From positions 1 to 21,775 of the forward strand of contig DAFX01000027.1 of the NCBI GenBank assembly GCA_002495535.1: a stretch of DNA of 21,775 nucleotides, written 5' to 3'. The translations under genes were made by a program, and so were the position numbers. This DNA comes from Euryarchaeota archaeon UBA433. GTDB taxonomy: Archaea; Thermoplasmatota; Poseidoniia; Poseidoniales; Poseidoniaceae. This document shows, one piece after another, positions 1 to 7,600 of this stretch; the first letter of the stretch is position 1; the number at the start of each line of letters is the position of its first letter. Under the pieces are notes generated by a model. That model ran no database searches. It saw nothing but the letters and a program-made list of their open reading frames with translations, and was not told the DNA's origin.

Positions 1-1
1 T

Positions 2-433
2 GAAGATTTGTACGAAAACTGTCCATTAGGGGAACTGGATTGGATTTCAGACCCCGTGCTCGACTACGACGGCGATGGTTGCCGCGACGCCACCGAAGAT
101 CTCGATGACGACAATGATGGCGTCACTGATCTGGATGATTCGTGTCAAAAAGGCGACTTGGATTGGCAATCTTACAACGTCACCGACTCTGATGCAGACG
201 GGTGCCAGGACTTGACAGAAGATTTGGATTACGAGACGCCAGAAGCGGAAGAAAGCGGCATCGAATGCAACCCCTTTGTCACCACATGCAACGAAACTGC
301 ATCCGATGAACTTGAACCTCAAGCAACGGACGATGAGGGTGAGGTGCAGAGCTTGATCCTTGGATTGTTAGCCATGGCCCTTGTGCCGACCATTCTTGGC
401 GGTTTATTGATTGCTTACAGGATCAGATGGTAG
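2..433 (+). CDS. C-terminal part of a Ca-binding, membrane-anchored surface protein (5' partial)
   Basis: The reading frame is open at the left edge, so only the C-terminal ~143 residues are present. Two tandem units with a 41-residue period each begin Cys-x-x-Gly-x-Leu-Asp-Trp and end with an Asp-rich DGDGC-x-D-x-TEDLD-like segment; the two starting cysteine codons are at 20 and 143. Such DxDxDG-rich strings are typical of thrombospondin type-3-like Ca-binding repeats of secreted proteins. An acidic linker with a possible Cys pair follows, then a hydrophobic segment of about 20 residues and a short YRIRW tail. This indicates a C-terminal membrane anchor with most of the protein outside the cell. 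The ligand and the N-terminal domains are unknown. It ends 48 bases before the FMN reductase gene. Confidence 0.8.
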   Translation, partial: EDLYENCPLGELDWISDPVLDYDGDGCRDATEDLDDDNDGVTDLDDSCQKGDLDWQSYNVTDSDADGCQDLTEDLDYETPEAEESGIECNPFVTTCNETASDELEPQATDDEGEVQSLILGLLAMALVPTILGGLLIAYRIRW

Positions 434-481
434 TTCATTTGATACCCCTGTGTTGAAGAAGGACCGGCCACTCGTTCCAGC

Positions 482-979
482 ATGGACAGCGTGACCATCC
501 TCGTGGCTTCATCGGGAAAGAACGTAGCACTTGCCAAGGCGTTCGAGCAACAACTTGCTTCGAAAAGCATTCCATTCAGCACGCTTCATCTTTGTGATTT
601 AAACCTTCCAATGTACACCACTGAGCAAGAAGAAGAGGGGACTGAAATGCCAGGCTTCAAAGCCGCTTCTGACGAGGTCAAAGCTGCAAAGGGGCTCATC
701 GTTTGCGCTCCAGAGTACAACGGTTCGATGCCGCCTGTACTGAACAATTTCATAGCATGGCTTTCGACGAGCACTGAGGATTTTCGTGAACACTTCAACG
801 GGAAGTTCGTCGCCTTAGCCACCCACAGTGGTGGTGGAGGGCACAACTTGATGACCTCGATGCGCATTCAATTTTCTCACCTTGGAGCGAATGTTCTGGG
901 CCGAGTGGCGATCGTCAATTCTAGCAAGCCCATCAACCTCAAAACCATTGAAGCACTTGTCGACGGGGTGATTGCATGA
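482..979 (+). CDS. NADPH-dependent FMN reductase-like flavoprotein
   Basis: This is a 165-residue protein with a flavodoxin-like fold of the NADPH-dependent FMN reductase family. These cytoplasmic enzymes bind FMN and reduce flavins, quinones or similar acceptors with NAD(P)H. The N-terminal strand TILVASSGKN (residues 5-14) sits where the phosphate-binding loop lies. The family's flavin-contact motif PEYNGSMPPVLNNFIAW is at residues 78-94, and a glycine-rich loop (THSGGGG, 114-120) follows strand four. Full length for the family. The stop overlaps the ATG of the pirin gene (ATGA), so the two are probably co-transcribed and translationally coupled. No clear Shine-Dalgarno precedes the ATG. 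The exact substrate cannot be told from sequence. Confidence 0.88.
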   Translation: MDSVTILVASSGKNVALAKAFEQQLASKSIPFSTLHLCDLNLPMYTTEQEEEGTEMPGFKAASDEVKAAKGLIVCAPEYNGSMPPVLNNFIAWLSTSTEDFREHFNGKFVALATHSGGGGHNLMTSMRIQFSHLGANVLGRVAIVNSSKPINLKTIEALVDGVIA

Positions 980-1818
980 AGCGAAGATCATTGAAAACCA
1001 CAGTTCCAACTCACACTGTTCTCGAAGGAGGGGGTTTCCCTGTCCGCCGCCCGGCCGCAATGGGCTCGCTGATGAGCCCATTTCTGCTCTTGGATGAGAT
1101 GGGTCCTGTTCATTGGGATCCATATTCGGCAATCGGTGCACCAGATCACCCTCATCGCGGTTTTGAAACGGTCACCTACATGCTTCAAGGTGCGATGCAA
1201 CATCGTGACAGTGCGGGTAACAAAGGCGATTTAAATCCAGGAGATGTTCAGTGGATGACGGCTGGTCGTGGTATTATTCATTCCGAATTGCCTCAGGACG
1301 AATTCTACAAAACGGGGGGGACCACTCATGGTTTCCAGATATGGGTAAATCTTCCAGCGAAGGACAAAATGATGGCACCCCGGTACCAAGACATTCCAGC
1401 CAAAGACATTCCAAGTGTACGCTCCGAAGATGGCAGTGTATGGGCGAACGTCATTGCGGGAGAGACCATGGGTGTCAAAGCCGTGATTGACACGGTCATC
1501 CCGATCACCTACCTTCACATGAAAATGGATCATGGGTCGTCTCATCTTCAATCCATCAAATCAGGACTCAACGGGATGATTTACGTTTTTGGCGGGACGG
1601 TCCACTTGGACGGTCGTGCAGTTCAAGACGGACAGTTAGCACTGATGACGGATGGCGACGAGGTGCTGTTTGAAGCACGAGACGGCGATGCAGAATTTTT
1701 GATTCTAGCAGGACCTGAACTCGGCGAGCCAATCGCACGGTACGGTCCATTTGTCATGAACACCCGTGAAGAAATTCATCAAGCGGTGACGGATTATCAA
1801 AATGGCACGCTTGCCTGA
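976..1818 (+). CDS. Pirin family protein (bicupin)
   Basis: This 280-residue protein matches pirin in length and architecture: two cupin barrels, the N-terminal one binding a metal. The signature HPHRGFETVTY is at residues 58-68. The metal ligands of human pirin (two His, His, Glu) correspond to H58, H60, H102 and E104, the latter pair in RGIIHSELP. All four are present, so metal binding is likely. Prokaryotic pirins have been linked to quercetin 2,3-dioxygenase activity, redox sensing and enzyme regulation; which applies here cannot be said. The gene overlaps the preceding flavin reductase by four bases, suggesting a shared redox or stress role. The C-terminal cupin (about residues 170-265) lacks an obvious metal set, as is usual. 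Confidence 0.93.
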   Translation: MKRRSLKTTVPTHTVLEGGGFPVRRPAAMGSLMSPFLLLDEMGPVHWDPYSAIGAPDHPHRGFETVTYMLQGAMQHRDSAGNKGDLNPGDVQWMTAGRGIIHSELPQDEFYKTGGTTHGFQIWVNLPAKDKMMAPRYQDIPAKDIPSVRSEDGSVWANVIAGETMGVKAVIDTVIPITYLHMKMDHGSSHLQSIKSGLNGMIYVFGGTVHLDGRAVQDGQLALMTDGDEVLFEARDGDAEFLILAGPELGEPIARYGPFVMNTREEIHQAVTDYQNGTLA

Positions 1819-1877
1819 CTGGTGGCGGACGAATTCTTGGCTGAGAAAATATTTCCAAAGAGGCAACTCAGGGCCTA

Positions 1878-1883
1878 TTTTTT
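1878..1883 (+). terminator. Candidate poly-T terminator after pirin
   Basis: A run of six T lies 60 bases after the pirin stop and just before the oppositely oriented tRNA. Archaeal RNA polymerase often terminates at T-runs without a hairpin. The run is short, so this is a weak call. Confidence 0.3.
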
Positions 1884-1890
1884 GGCAAAG

Positions 1891-1965
1891 TGCTCGTGCC
1901 GGGATTCGAACCCGGGTCGGCGGGATGAAAACCCACTATGATGGACCTAGCTACACCACACGAGC
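1891..1965 (-). tRNA. tRNA-Glu (anticodon UUC)
   Basis: Read on the minus strand, the 75 nt fold into a full cloverleaf. The acceptor stem is GCTCGTG/CACGAGC with discriminator A. The D-arm carries AGCTAGGTCCA in the loop (G18 G19 present). The anticodon stem GTGGG/CCCGC has one U-G pair. The 7-nt loop TTTTCAT gives anticodon TTC, the variable region is 4 nt, and the T-arm is CCGGG-TTCGAAT-CCCGG. There is no intron and no encoded CCA (the next bases are CTT), so CCA is added after transcription. The D-stem has three pairs (one G-U) plus a 13-22 mismatch. The gene lies 78 bases downstream of the DedA-like gene on the same strand. A weak AT-rich element (2000-1991) sits about 30 bases upstream and may be its box A. 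Confidence 0.96.
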
Positions 1966-2043
1966 GACAGGCGTTCCACCGACCACCCCTTCATAATGAT
2001 TCGCTCGCATGCGTTGCCTGTATAGGCCTAGCGCCCATATCCT

Positions 2044-2652
2044 TCAAGATTCAGATTGGGGTTCGATTTGCAAACTATTCCACCATCGCAGGGCCATGAA
2101 TGCAGCACCAGCGCCGAGGATGATCAATACGCCGAGTAAGATTTCATTGTCGAGGAACCACATCAATGCGTCGTAGGCTTGGTTGCCGTAAATACCAATC
2201 AAAACGGCTTCTAAACCGAAACGCAACCCACGTCCAGCAAGCCCTGCAGCAATGAACGGGCGCTTGTCCATGCCACCCATACCAGCAAGCCATCCAAACA
2301 CCTTGTAGGGTATAGGTGAAAATGCAGCAATGAAAATTCCCAATGTGCCGTAACGAACCGTGAGCGCTTCGATTTTTTCAACATGTTTGGCCGAACCAAA
2401 TTTACCAATCAGGCTTCGGCCCCAGCGTTCTCCGATCAGGTACCCAATCAACGAGCCAATCACGGATGATACCGTGACGACAAACCACAGCCAAAGCACC
2501 ACTTCGACCTTGCCGATGTCATTGAGCAACATCGGAATGTAGACAATGTCGGGTGGAACGGGCTGAATGATGGCCTCGGTCATCGAAATCATGGCCAAAC
2601 TTGCTGGGCCAAAGACATCGAAAGCATCCAAGATGGACTCCTTCCATGACAT
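2044..2652 (-). CDS. DedA/VTT-domain (YqaA-like) integral membrane protein
   Basis: This 202-residue hydrophobic protein resembles the YqaA-like branch of the DedA/VTT (SNARE-associated Golgi protein) superfamily. Visible hallmarks are an early amphipathic helix with an Ile-Gln-Pro-Val-Pro-Pro motif (family E/PxPxE region, around residues 29-34), a glycine-rich membrane segment GSLIGYLIGERWGR (about 66-79), and FSPIPYKVFGWLAGMGGM (about 111-128), equivalent to the conserved Pro-x-x-Pro re-entrant segment. A helix rich in Gly/Arg and a final TM segment (about 169-190) follow. DedA proteins act in membrane homeostasis, and some are lipid scramblases or undecaprenyl-phosphate transporters; the substrate here is unknown. 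The start is the ATG followed by SWKE. A TATA-like ATATTG sits about 24 bases upstream, consistent with a leaderless transcript. Confidence 0.8.
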   Translation of the reverse strand: MSWKESILDAFDVFGPASLAMISMTEAIIQPVPPDIVYIPMLLNDIGKVEVVLWLWFVVTVSSVIGSLIGYLIGERWGRSLIGKFGSAKHVEKIEALTVRYGTLGIFIAAFSPIPYKVFGWLAGMGGMDKRPFIAAGLAGRGLRFGLEAVLIGIYGNQAYDALMWFLDNEILLGVLIILGAGAAFMALRWWNSLQIEPQSES

Positions 2653-2732
2653 GCTTCGAACTGCAGAGTCATCAATATGAAGATGTGGGTGAGCGGTGAG
2701 TTCATTGAGTATGTTCTTCGGTCCCAGTGTAC

Positions 2733-3227
2733 ATGCGGGTGCTCGATACGGCAGCTTTGCTTCATTGGCCAGTGGAACAACTGGCCGCTGGAGTTTGCGC
2801 CGTGAGTCAGCAAGAGGAACTGGAACGAGTCAGTCCGCAACGTTCACTTTTAGTGCAATCGCTTGACTCAATTGAATGGCGTGATGTGCCTCCTAGTTGG
2901 TTGCAAGCAGGAAAGGAGGCTGCAGCTGGGAGCGGTGATCTTCCACGGCTTTCAGATGTCGATCTCGACGTGCTTTCTTTGGCCATTGCCCTCGATGCAA
3001 CCCTTGTCACTGACGATTACAGGTTACAGAATGTGATGCAATCAATGAATTTGCAAACTCAATCGGTCGGAACAGTGGGGGCGAAAAAAGTGTGGCGTTG
3101 GGAACTGCGCTGCACGGGTTGCAGGGCTACGACCCCAGTCCCCTCAAATGTCGACCGTTCAAAGAAGGGCTCGGTTGGTGAATGCGATGTATGCGGTTCG
3201 CCGATGCATATTAAGAGAGCGAGATGA
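2733..3227 (+). CDS. nob1: Archaeal rRNA maturation endonuclease Nob1 (PIN + Zn ribbon)
   Basis: The protein has 164 residues with the ATG at 2733; a GTG two codons upstream (2727) is possible but places two extra residues before the conserved first strand. The N-terminal PIN nuclease domain shows the acidic set expected for Nob1: D5 in MRVLDTAALL, E28/E29, the LSDVDLDVLSLA segment (D75, D77, D79) and TDD (D94, D95), followed by the family-typical YRLQNV. The C-terminal zinc ribbon has C127-x2-C130 and C151-x2-C154. Nob1 makes the final cut that creates the 3' end of 16S rRNA in the cytoplasm. Length matches archaeal homologues. It is transcribed divergently from the DedA-like gene and converges on tatA with a 5-base gap. 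Confidence 0.92.
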   Translation: MRVLDTAALLHWPVEQLAAGVCAVSQQEELERVSPQRSLLVQSLDSIEWRDVPPSWLQAGKEAAAGSGDLPRLSDVDLDVLSLAIALDATLVTDDYRLQNVMQSMNLQTQSVGTVGAKKVWRWELRCTGCRATTPVPSNVDRSKKGSVGECDVCGSPMHIKRAR

Positions 3228-3232
3228 GGTTT

Positions 3233-3547
3233 TCATTCCTCAGTTTCGAGGGCTTCTAGCGCCTCGACTTTCTTGGTGAGGGCTCCCATTTCCATGCCTG
3301 CTGGTTCAATACCAACAGCCTTAGCGCGTTCGAAGAGCCTTTGTTCTGCTGTACGTCCACCAGCATCCATGTCTTCAATTGCTTTTGAGGGGTCAACTGC
3401 ACGAGTGCTGTCGGCCAATCCTTTCTGGAATTCACCTTTTGAGCGACCCATTGCGTTTGCCATCTTTGGCAGTCGTTCGGCGCCAAACAGGACAAAAAAG
3501 ATGCCAACGAGCACGAACATTTCCAACGGACCCAATCCACCTATCAT
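3233..3547 (-). CDS. tatA: Twin-arginine translocase subunit TatA/TatE family
   Basis: This 104-residue protein has the TatA pattern: a short N-terminus with GLGPLEM (residues 4-10), one transmembrane helix (about 8-21), the Phe-Gly hinge at 21-22, and an amphipathic helix with LPKMANAMGRSKGEFQKG (26-43). A charged cytoplasmic tail predicted to be partly helical follows. TatA oligomers form the pathway through which folded proteins cross the membrane. An upstream in-frame ATG at 3619 would add 24 residues before the conserved start; the internal ATG is preferred because GAGG lies 7 bases before it and the family begins here. It lies 72 bases downstream of moaD on the same strand. No tatC is in the window. 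Confidence 0.9.
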   Translation of the reverse strand: MIGGLGPLEMFVLVGIFFVLFGAERLPKMANAMGRSKGEFQKGLADSTRAVDPSKAIEDMDAGGRTAEQRLFERAKAVGIEPAGMEMGALTKKVEALEALETEE

Positions 3548-3619
3548 GTTGCTTCCTCGAGTTGGGCTAGAGGCCGATGCTGTTGAAGGCTTCGGCTCGG
3601 GTAGGGCTGGACACCCCAA

Positions 3620-3871
3620 TCATCCACCCGAGACGGGGGGTAGGATGGCGACTTCATCTCCATTCGAGGGGTGGATGTCGAGGGGGCACCGTTCCCCATT
3701 TAGGGCAACTGTAATCCCTTTTTCCAGCCATTCACTTGCGCCGAGGAAACGAACAATGTCTTCGATGCTCGTATGGTCGGGGAGGGGTACTTTGTGCGTC
3801 CTTGAACCGAGAAATTCAATCAATGGTCCAAACACGATCACCCGGACTGAGCCTTGGCCGTCGTGATCCAT
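3620..3871 (-). CDS. MoaD/ThiS family ubiquitin-like sulfur carrier
   Basis: This 83-residue beta-grasp protein starts VRVIVFGPLIEFLG (9-22), with the typical R-x-x-x-F-G-x-L strand, contains ALNGERC (56-62) and GDEVAILPPVSGG (71-83), and ends in Gly-Gly. The free C-terminal GG is adenylated and thiocarboxylated in molybdopterin synthase small subunits, and is conjugated to lysines in archaeal SAMP modifiers. Which role applies cannot be decided here; no moaE or E1-like gene is visible. The start at 3871 is chosen because an upstream in-frame extension to 4156 would overlap the ABC ATPase gene antisense and has no family match. It is followed after 72 bases by tatA. Confidence 0.87.
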   Translation of the reverse strand: MDHDGQGSVRVIVFGPLIEFLGSRTHKVPLPDHTSIEDIVRFLGASEWLEKGITVALNGERCPLDIHPSNGDEVAILPPVSGG

Positions 3872-3893
3872 GGTACGGGGTTTCAAGCGGTAG

Positions 3894-3899
3894 TTTATC
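3894..3899. promoter_or_regulatory. AT-rich element shared by two divergent starts (candidate box A)
   Basis: TTTATC on the plus strand lies 25-30 bases before the ABC ATPase ATG (3924). The same bases read as GATAAA on the minus strand lie 23-28 bases before the moaD ATG (3871). Both distances fit an archaeal TATA box driving a leaderless transcript. The 52-base gap has no other AT-rich hexamer of this kind. This is a positional inference only. Confidence 0.45.
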
Positions 3900-3923
3900 A
3901 ACGCACTCGGTTGTCCTTGATGC

Positions 3924-4622
3924 ATGAGCACAGCAATGCAAGCCTCTGGTGTATGGAAACTGTACGCCTCCGGGGCGTCGACAGTCGAAGCAGTTCGGGG
4001 TGTAAATGTCGAGTTGAAAGTGGGCGAGATGGTGGCGATCATGGGGCCTTCCGGTTGTGGAAAAACCACATTGCTGAACGTCCTTTCTGGAATCGATGTC
4101 CCAAACGCGGGGAATGTCACGGTCAATGGCAAACCGCTGTTCGGCATCAATGACAATGAACGTACAATGATGCGTTCGAATCACCTTGGTTTCATCTTCC
4201 AAGATTTCAATCTCCTCCCGGTTCTTTCCGCAGTCGAAAACGTGGAATTGCCGTTATTGTTGCTCGGCGTGCCAGCCAATGACTCTCGTAAAAGAGCCAT
4301 GCAAGCGCTGGTTGATGTGGGGCTGGGTGACCGCAGCCAACATCGCCCGTCTGAACTTTCAGGTGGCCAACAACAGCGAGTTGCTGTTGCTCGAGCAGTT
4401 GTTCACCGTCCAGCCGTGATTTTGTGCGACGAACCAACTGGGAATCTTGATTCCAAAACCTCATCTGAGGTACTGAACTTGCTGAAAAAGATTAACCTTG
4501 AGCAAAAGACCACGTTTCTGATTGTCACCCACGATGCCGACATCGCTGAAATGTGCGACCGTATTCTGCAAATGGAAGACGGACTGATTGTCAACAATGG
4601 GACCACCGCTGAGGAGGAATGA
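3924..4622 (+). CDS. ABC transporter ATP-binding protein, LolD/MacB type
   Basis: This 232-residue nucleotide-binding subunit has every ABC motif intact: Walker A GPSGCGKTT (41-49), Q-loop Gln93 in FIFQDFNLL, signature LSGGQQQRVAVARA (145-158), Walker B VILCDEPTGNLDS (165-177), and H-loop His203 in IVTHD. The FQDFNLLP and EPTGNLDS forms are typical of the LolD/MacB/FtsE-like group, which couples ATP hydrolysis to mechanical work on FtsX-type permeases rather than moving solutes through a channel. Its stop overlaps the ATG of the permease gene (ATGA), so the two are translationally coupled. A TATA-like element 25-30 bases before the ATG and the lack of a Shine-Dalgarno suggest a leaderless message. 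Confidence 0.94.
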   Translation: MSTAMQASGVWKLYASGASTVEAVRGVNVELKVGEMVAIMGPSGCGKTTLLNVLSGIDVPNAGNVTVNGKPLFGINDNERTMMRSNHLGFIFQDFNLLPVLSAVENVELPLLLLGVPANDSRKRAMQALVDVGLGDRSQHRPSELSGGQQQRVAVARAVVHRPAVILCDEPTGNLDSKTSSEVLNLLKKINLEQKTTFLIVTHDADIAEMCDRILQMEDGLIVNNGTTAEEE

Positions 4623-7600
4623 ATCTGTTTCTTTCCCTGGTCTTGCTCCTTGTTACCGTTGCCATCTTGGCAGCGATCGCGACATGGGGTCTGACCAGGA
4701 CACACACCGCCTCACCTCTGGTTATGTTGGGGCTGCTTGCGGTTCCAGTGATCGATGCAGCGCTCGCATTCTTGGTGCTTGACTGGTGGCTCGTTGAGGG
4801 TGCAACCCGATTTGTCGGAGCTCTTTCTGTCGGCATCATCTCGCTCATGTTCGTTCAGCCCTTGCTGGTGCCTCAACGGCTCGTAGTTTGGCGACTGGCC
4901 CGTGAGACGGTCCTCCGTCGCAAGCGACAATCCGCCCTTCTGATGCTAGGCCTCATCATCGCTTCAGCCATCATTACTTCTTCGCTTGTGGTCGGTGATT
5001 CACTCGATGCTACCGTTCAATACGAAGTTGAGGGCTCGTGGGGAGAAACGGACATCACCATCAGCGGCCTTGACCTTTCGACTGGGGAGCGCGTGGCGCT
5101 GGGCGAAAATGTCGCCAATGAAGTTTGGAATCAAGCCCAAGTGCAGCCCCTGTTGAAAAACGCCCTCGAAGGGCAACAGCAAGGTCTCATTGCCGGGGTG
5201 AGCGTTCAAGGGGCGAGTCGCTCCTTGCCCAGCATCACTTGGCTTGCGTTCAACGCATCCATCGACGACGAGCAGGTATGGCCTCCACTTGGTGATTTGA
5301 ACGGCGTAAGGTACGCCGAAATTGGTGCAGCCAATCTAGACGGCACAGACTTGAACGTCGTCATCAATGAAGTCTTGTCGAAAGAGCTCGATCTTTCACA
5401 AGGAGATTCAATCGAAATCGGGTGGTACATCACTGAAGAAAATCAAAGGGTTCGCGTGACTGAAAACGCTAGCATTTTGAATGTGGTACCAAACAGCGGC
5501 CAAGCCGCTGCTGCTGGAACTTCATCCCCAGCCTTGTTCACCGACTTGCTCACTGCTCAACGACTCCAAGCGCTTGAAGGGCGCATCAACACCGTGCATT
5601 ATGCAGTTGGGTCAAACCATGATGATGCCTCTTCAATCGAACCGGTTGTTGAAGCGCTTGAGGGCCTTCTCGACCAGGCGCTCACAGCCAACGAAGTTGG
5701 CATTCAAATCAGCGTTGATGCTTCGACCGGTGCGTCAAGTGTGTCCTCCGAAAGAGGCCTTGGCCGCCTTGCGAGCGAAGATGTAATCGGCTTGCGTGAA
5801 AACCTGAGCACTCTCGGTTTCGATTCGATGATGGAAGTCCTCCAAGTCCCACTGATTGAATTCAAATTCGACGATGAACCACTGCTGACTCTTGCATCGG
5901 ATGAAATCGATACGCTGTCGGTTGGGGCACGAGGTCTTTGGCATTCAAGTCCAGCTGGCTTTGGCGTACAGATTGAAGGGACTGGTGAAGCCTGGCTGTG
6001 GCGCGCTCCTGATGGAGGTTCAGTGCACGATTTTTCCCTCTCCGGCGACGGAACATTAGCAGGGGTAGCCCATGCTGATGGTTTGGTCATCGCTTCAGAA
6101 AACGCCCTTGAAGAAGAGGAATGGGCTTCTTTTGATTCTGAACGCCCTTTTCTTTCCTTAACTTCCCATCAAGACCAATGGTATGCTATTCAAGCGCTAG
6201 AGGACGCGCTCGTGCTTCACATGTTCTCAGAAGATCTTGCTGCCCATCAGCAGCATCAATTGAGCGTCCCTGTTCCATCTAAAATCCTCAATGTGGATTT
6301 GATCTTGGACGACAAGATGTACCTCGAAGTCGAGGGCTTGCTCTCGGTGGATCGGTATGTTTCCACAAACGTAGACATAAGCAGCGAATTCTCTCCACAT
6401 GGCTCTGAAGAGTGGCCTGATTCAGAACAGCAAATCGCGCTCGCTTCACTTCATGCAAGGTGCAACGAAAAAGCGTCGATCAGTGCGTTTGTTCCCGTAC
6501 AGCATTGGTGCACCTATGACGGTGGTCTTCTTCGATGGCAGGAAAGCCAAGACTCGGTTGAATCCTTGCGTTTGCCAGCACTTTCATCTGCAGGTGGATT
6601 TGGCACAATGCCCCAAATGCTCCTTGCTTTTGGTGGGCAAAACGCACCCTTCGAGGTTGAAAATGACACCATTTTGGTAAGTTTAAGGTTGAGCGATCTC
6701 CCTCTCGAAGAGCAACAAAGTGCTTTTTGGTTGAAAGGACTGATTCCGTATGCCTTTGGAGATGACACTTCACATCGGCTCATCAACGCAGGATATTATA
6801 CAGAAGTCAACGGCTTGGAAGACCTTTCCGAATTGGATGGTGTTGTGCTTGGTTTGGTCAGCCTAAGCGATGCCGAGGAACTCTCATCGGCTGCTGAAAA
6901 CGAACGCAACTTGGTCGTTCTTTCACCCTCGGACACAAGCGGGCAAGCAGCATCTCTTGCGCTTGAAGAGTGGTTCGATCAACAATCAACGGGGTCGGAT
7001 TTGAACCTCAATGTTCGCGCGGTCAAAGTAGAGGCAGCGGCGTTAGCGGCTGAATCATCTGGTGTTCTCGCTGCTATGTTCCTCGTGTTCGGTTCGTTTA
7101 CCATCGCAGCGGGGGTGCTTTTGGTGCTCACGATTGTGTTGATGCTTGCAGAGTCACGCCGCAGTGAGTTTGGAACTTTACGCTCAATCGGAATGTCTCA
7201 GTCGGACGCTCGCGCTCTTGCGGTGATGGAGGGTGGTCTGATTGGTGCCCTTTCGGCAGCAGTCGGTTCACTGTTTGGTTTAGGCCTTGCATGGTTCATC
7301 AGCATCGGTTTCCAACAAATGTTCAGCTCAGTTGGTTCTGGGCAATTTATGTTTAAATGGACGCTGAGTTCCCTCTTTGCCGGTTGGGCCTGGGGCTTCC
7401 TGTTAGCCATGTTGACCCTCTGGGCGACCGCAGTTTGGACGGCGCGAACAAATATTGTCGTTGCTCTCCGTGGTGGACGCGAGCCAAAATCAGAGTCCGT
7501 ATCATGGGTCGTCATGTTGATTCAAATTGTCTTCGCAGGGGGCGGGGTGCTTTTCCTTGCTCTTTTGCTCGTGCTTGGTTTCGACAGTTCATTCGCTTAC

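Noticed and set aside
1920..1936. Intron or anomalous anticodon arm in tRNA-Glu
   Set aside because: The anticodon arm is a normal 5-bp stem with a 7-nt loop, and no bulge-helix-bulge or insertion is present.
1802..1996. Plus-strand open frame of 64 codons after pirin
   Set aside because: It overlaps the end of the pirin gene and the whole tRNA-Glu on the other strand; no domain is visible.
3548..3619. N-terminal extension of tatA to the ATG at 3619
   Set aside because: The extra 24 residues are Ser/Pro-rich and precede the conserved TatA start, which has its own GAGG site.
3872..4156. N-terminal extension of the MoaD-like frame to 4156
   Set aside because: The extra 95 residues are antisense to the N-terminus of the ABC ATPase, have no MoaD similarity, and the internal ATG gives the family's normal length.
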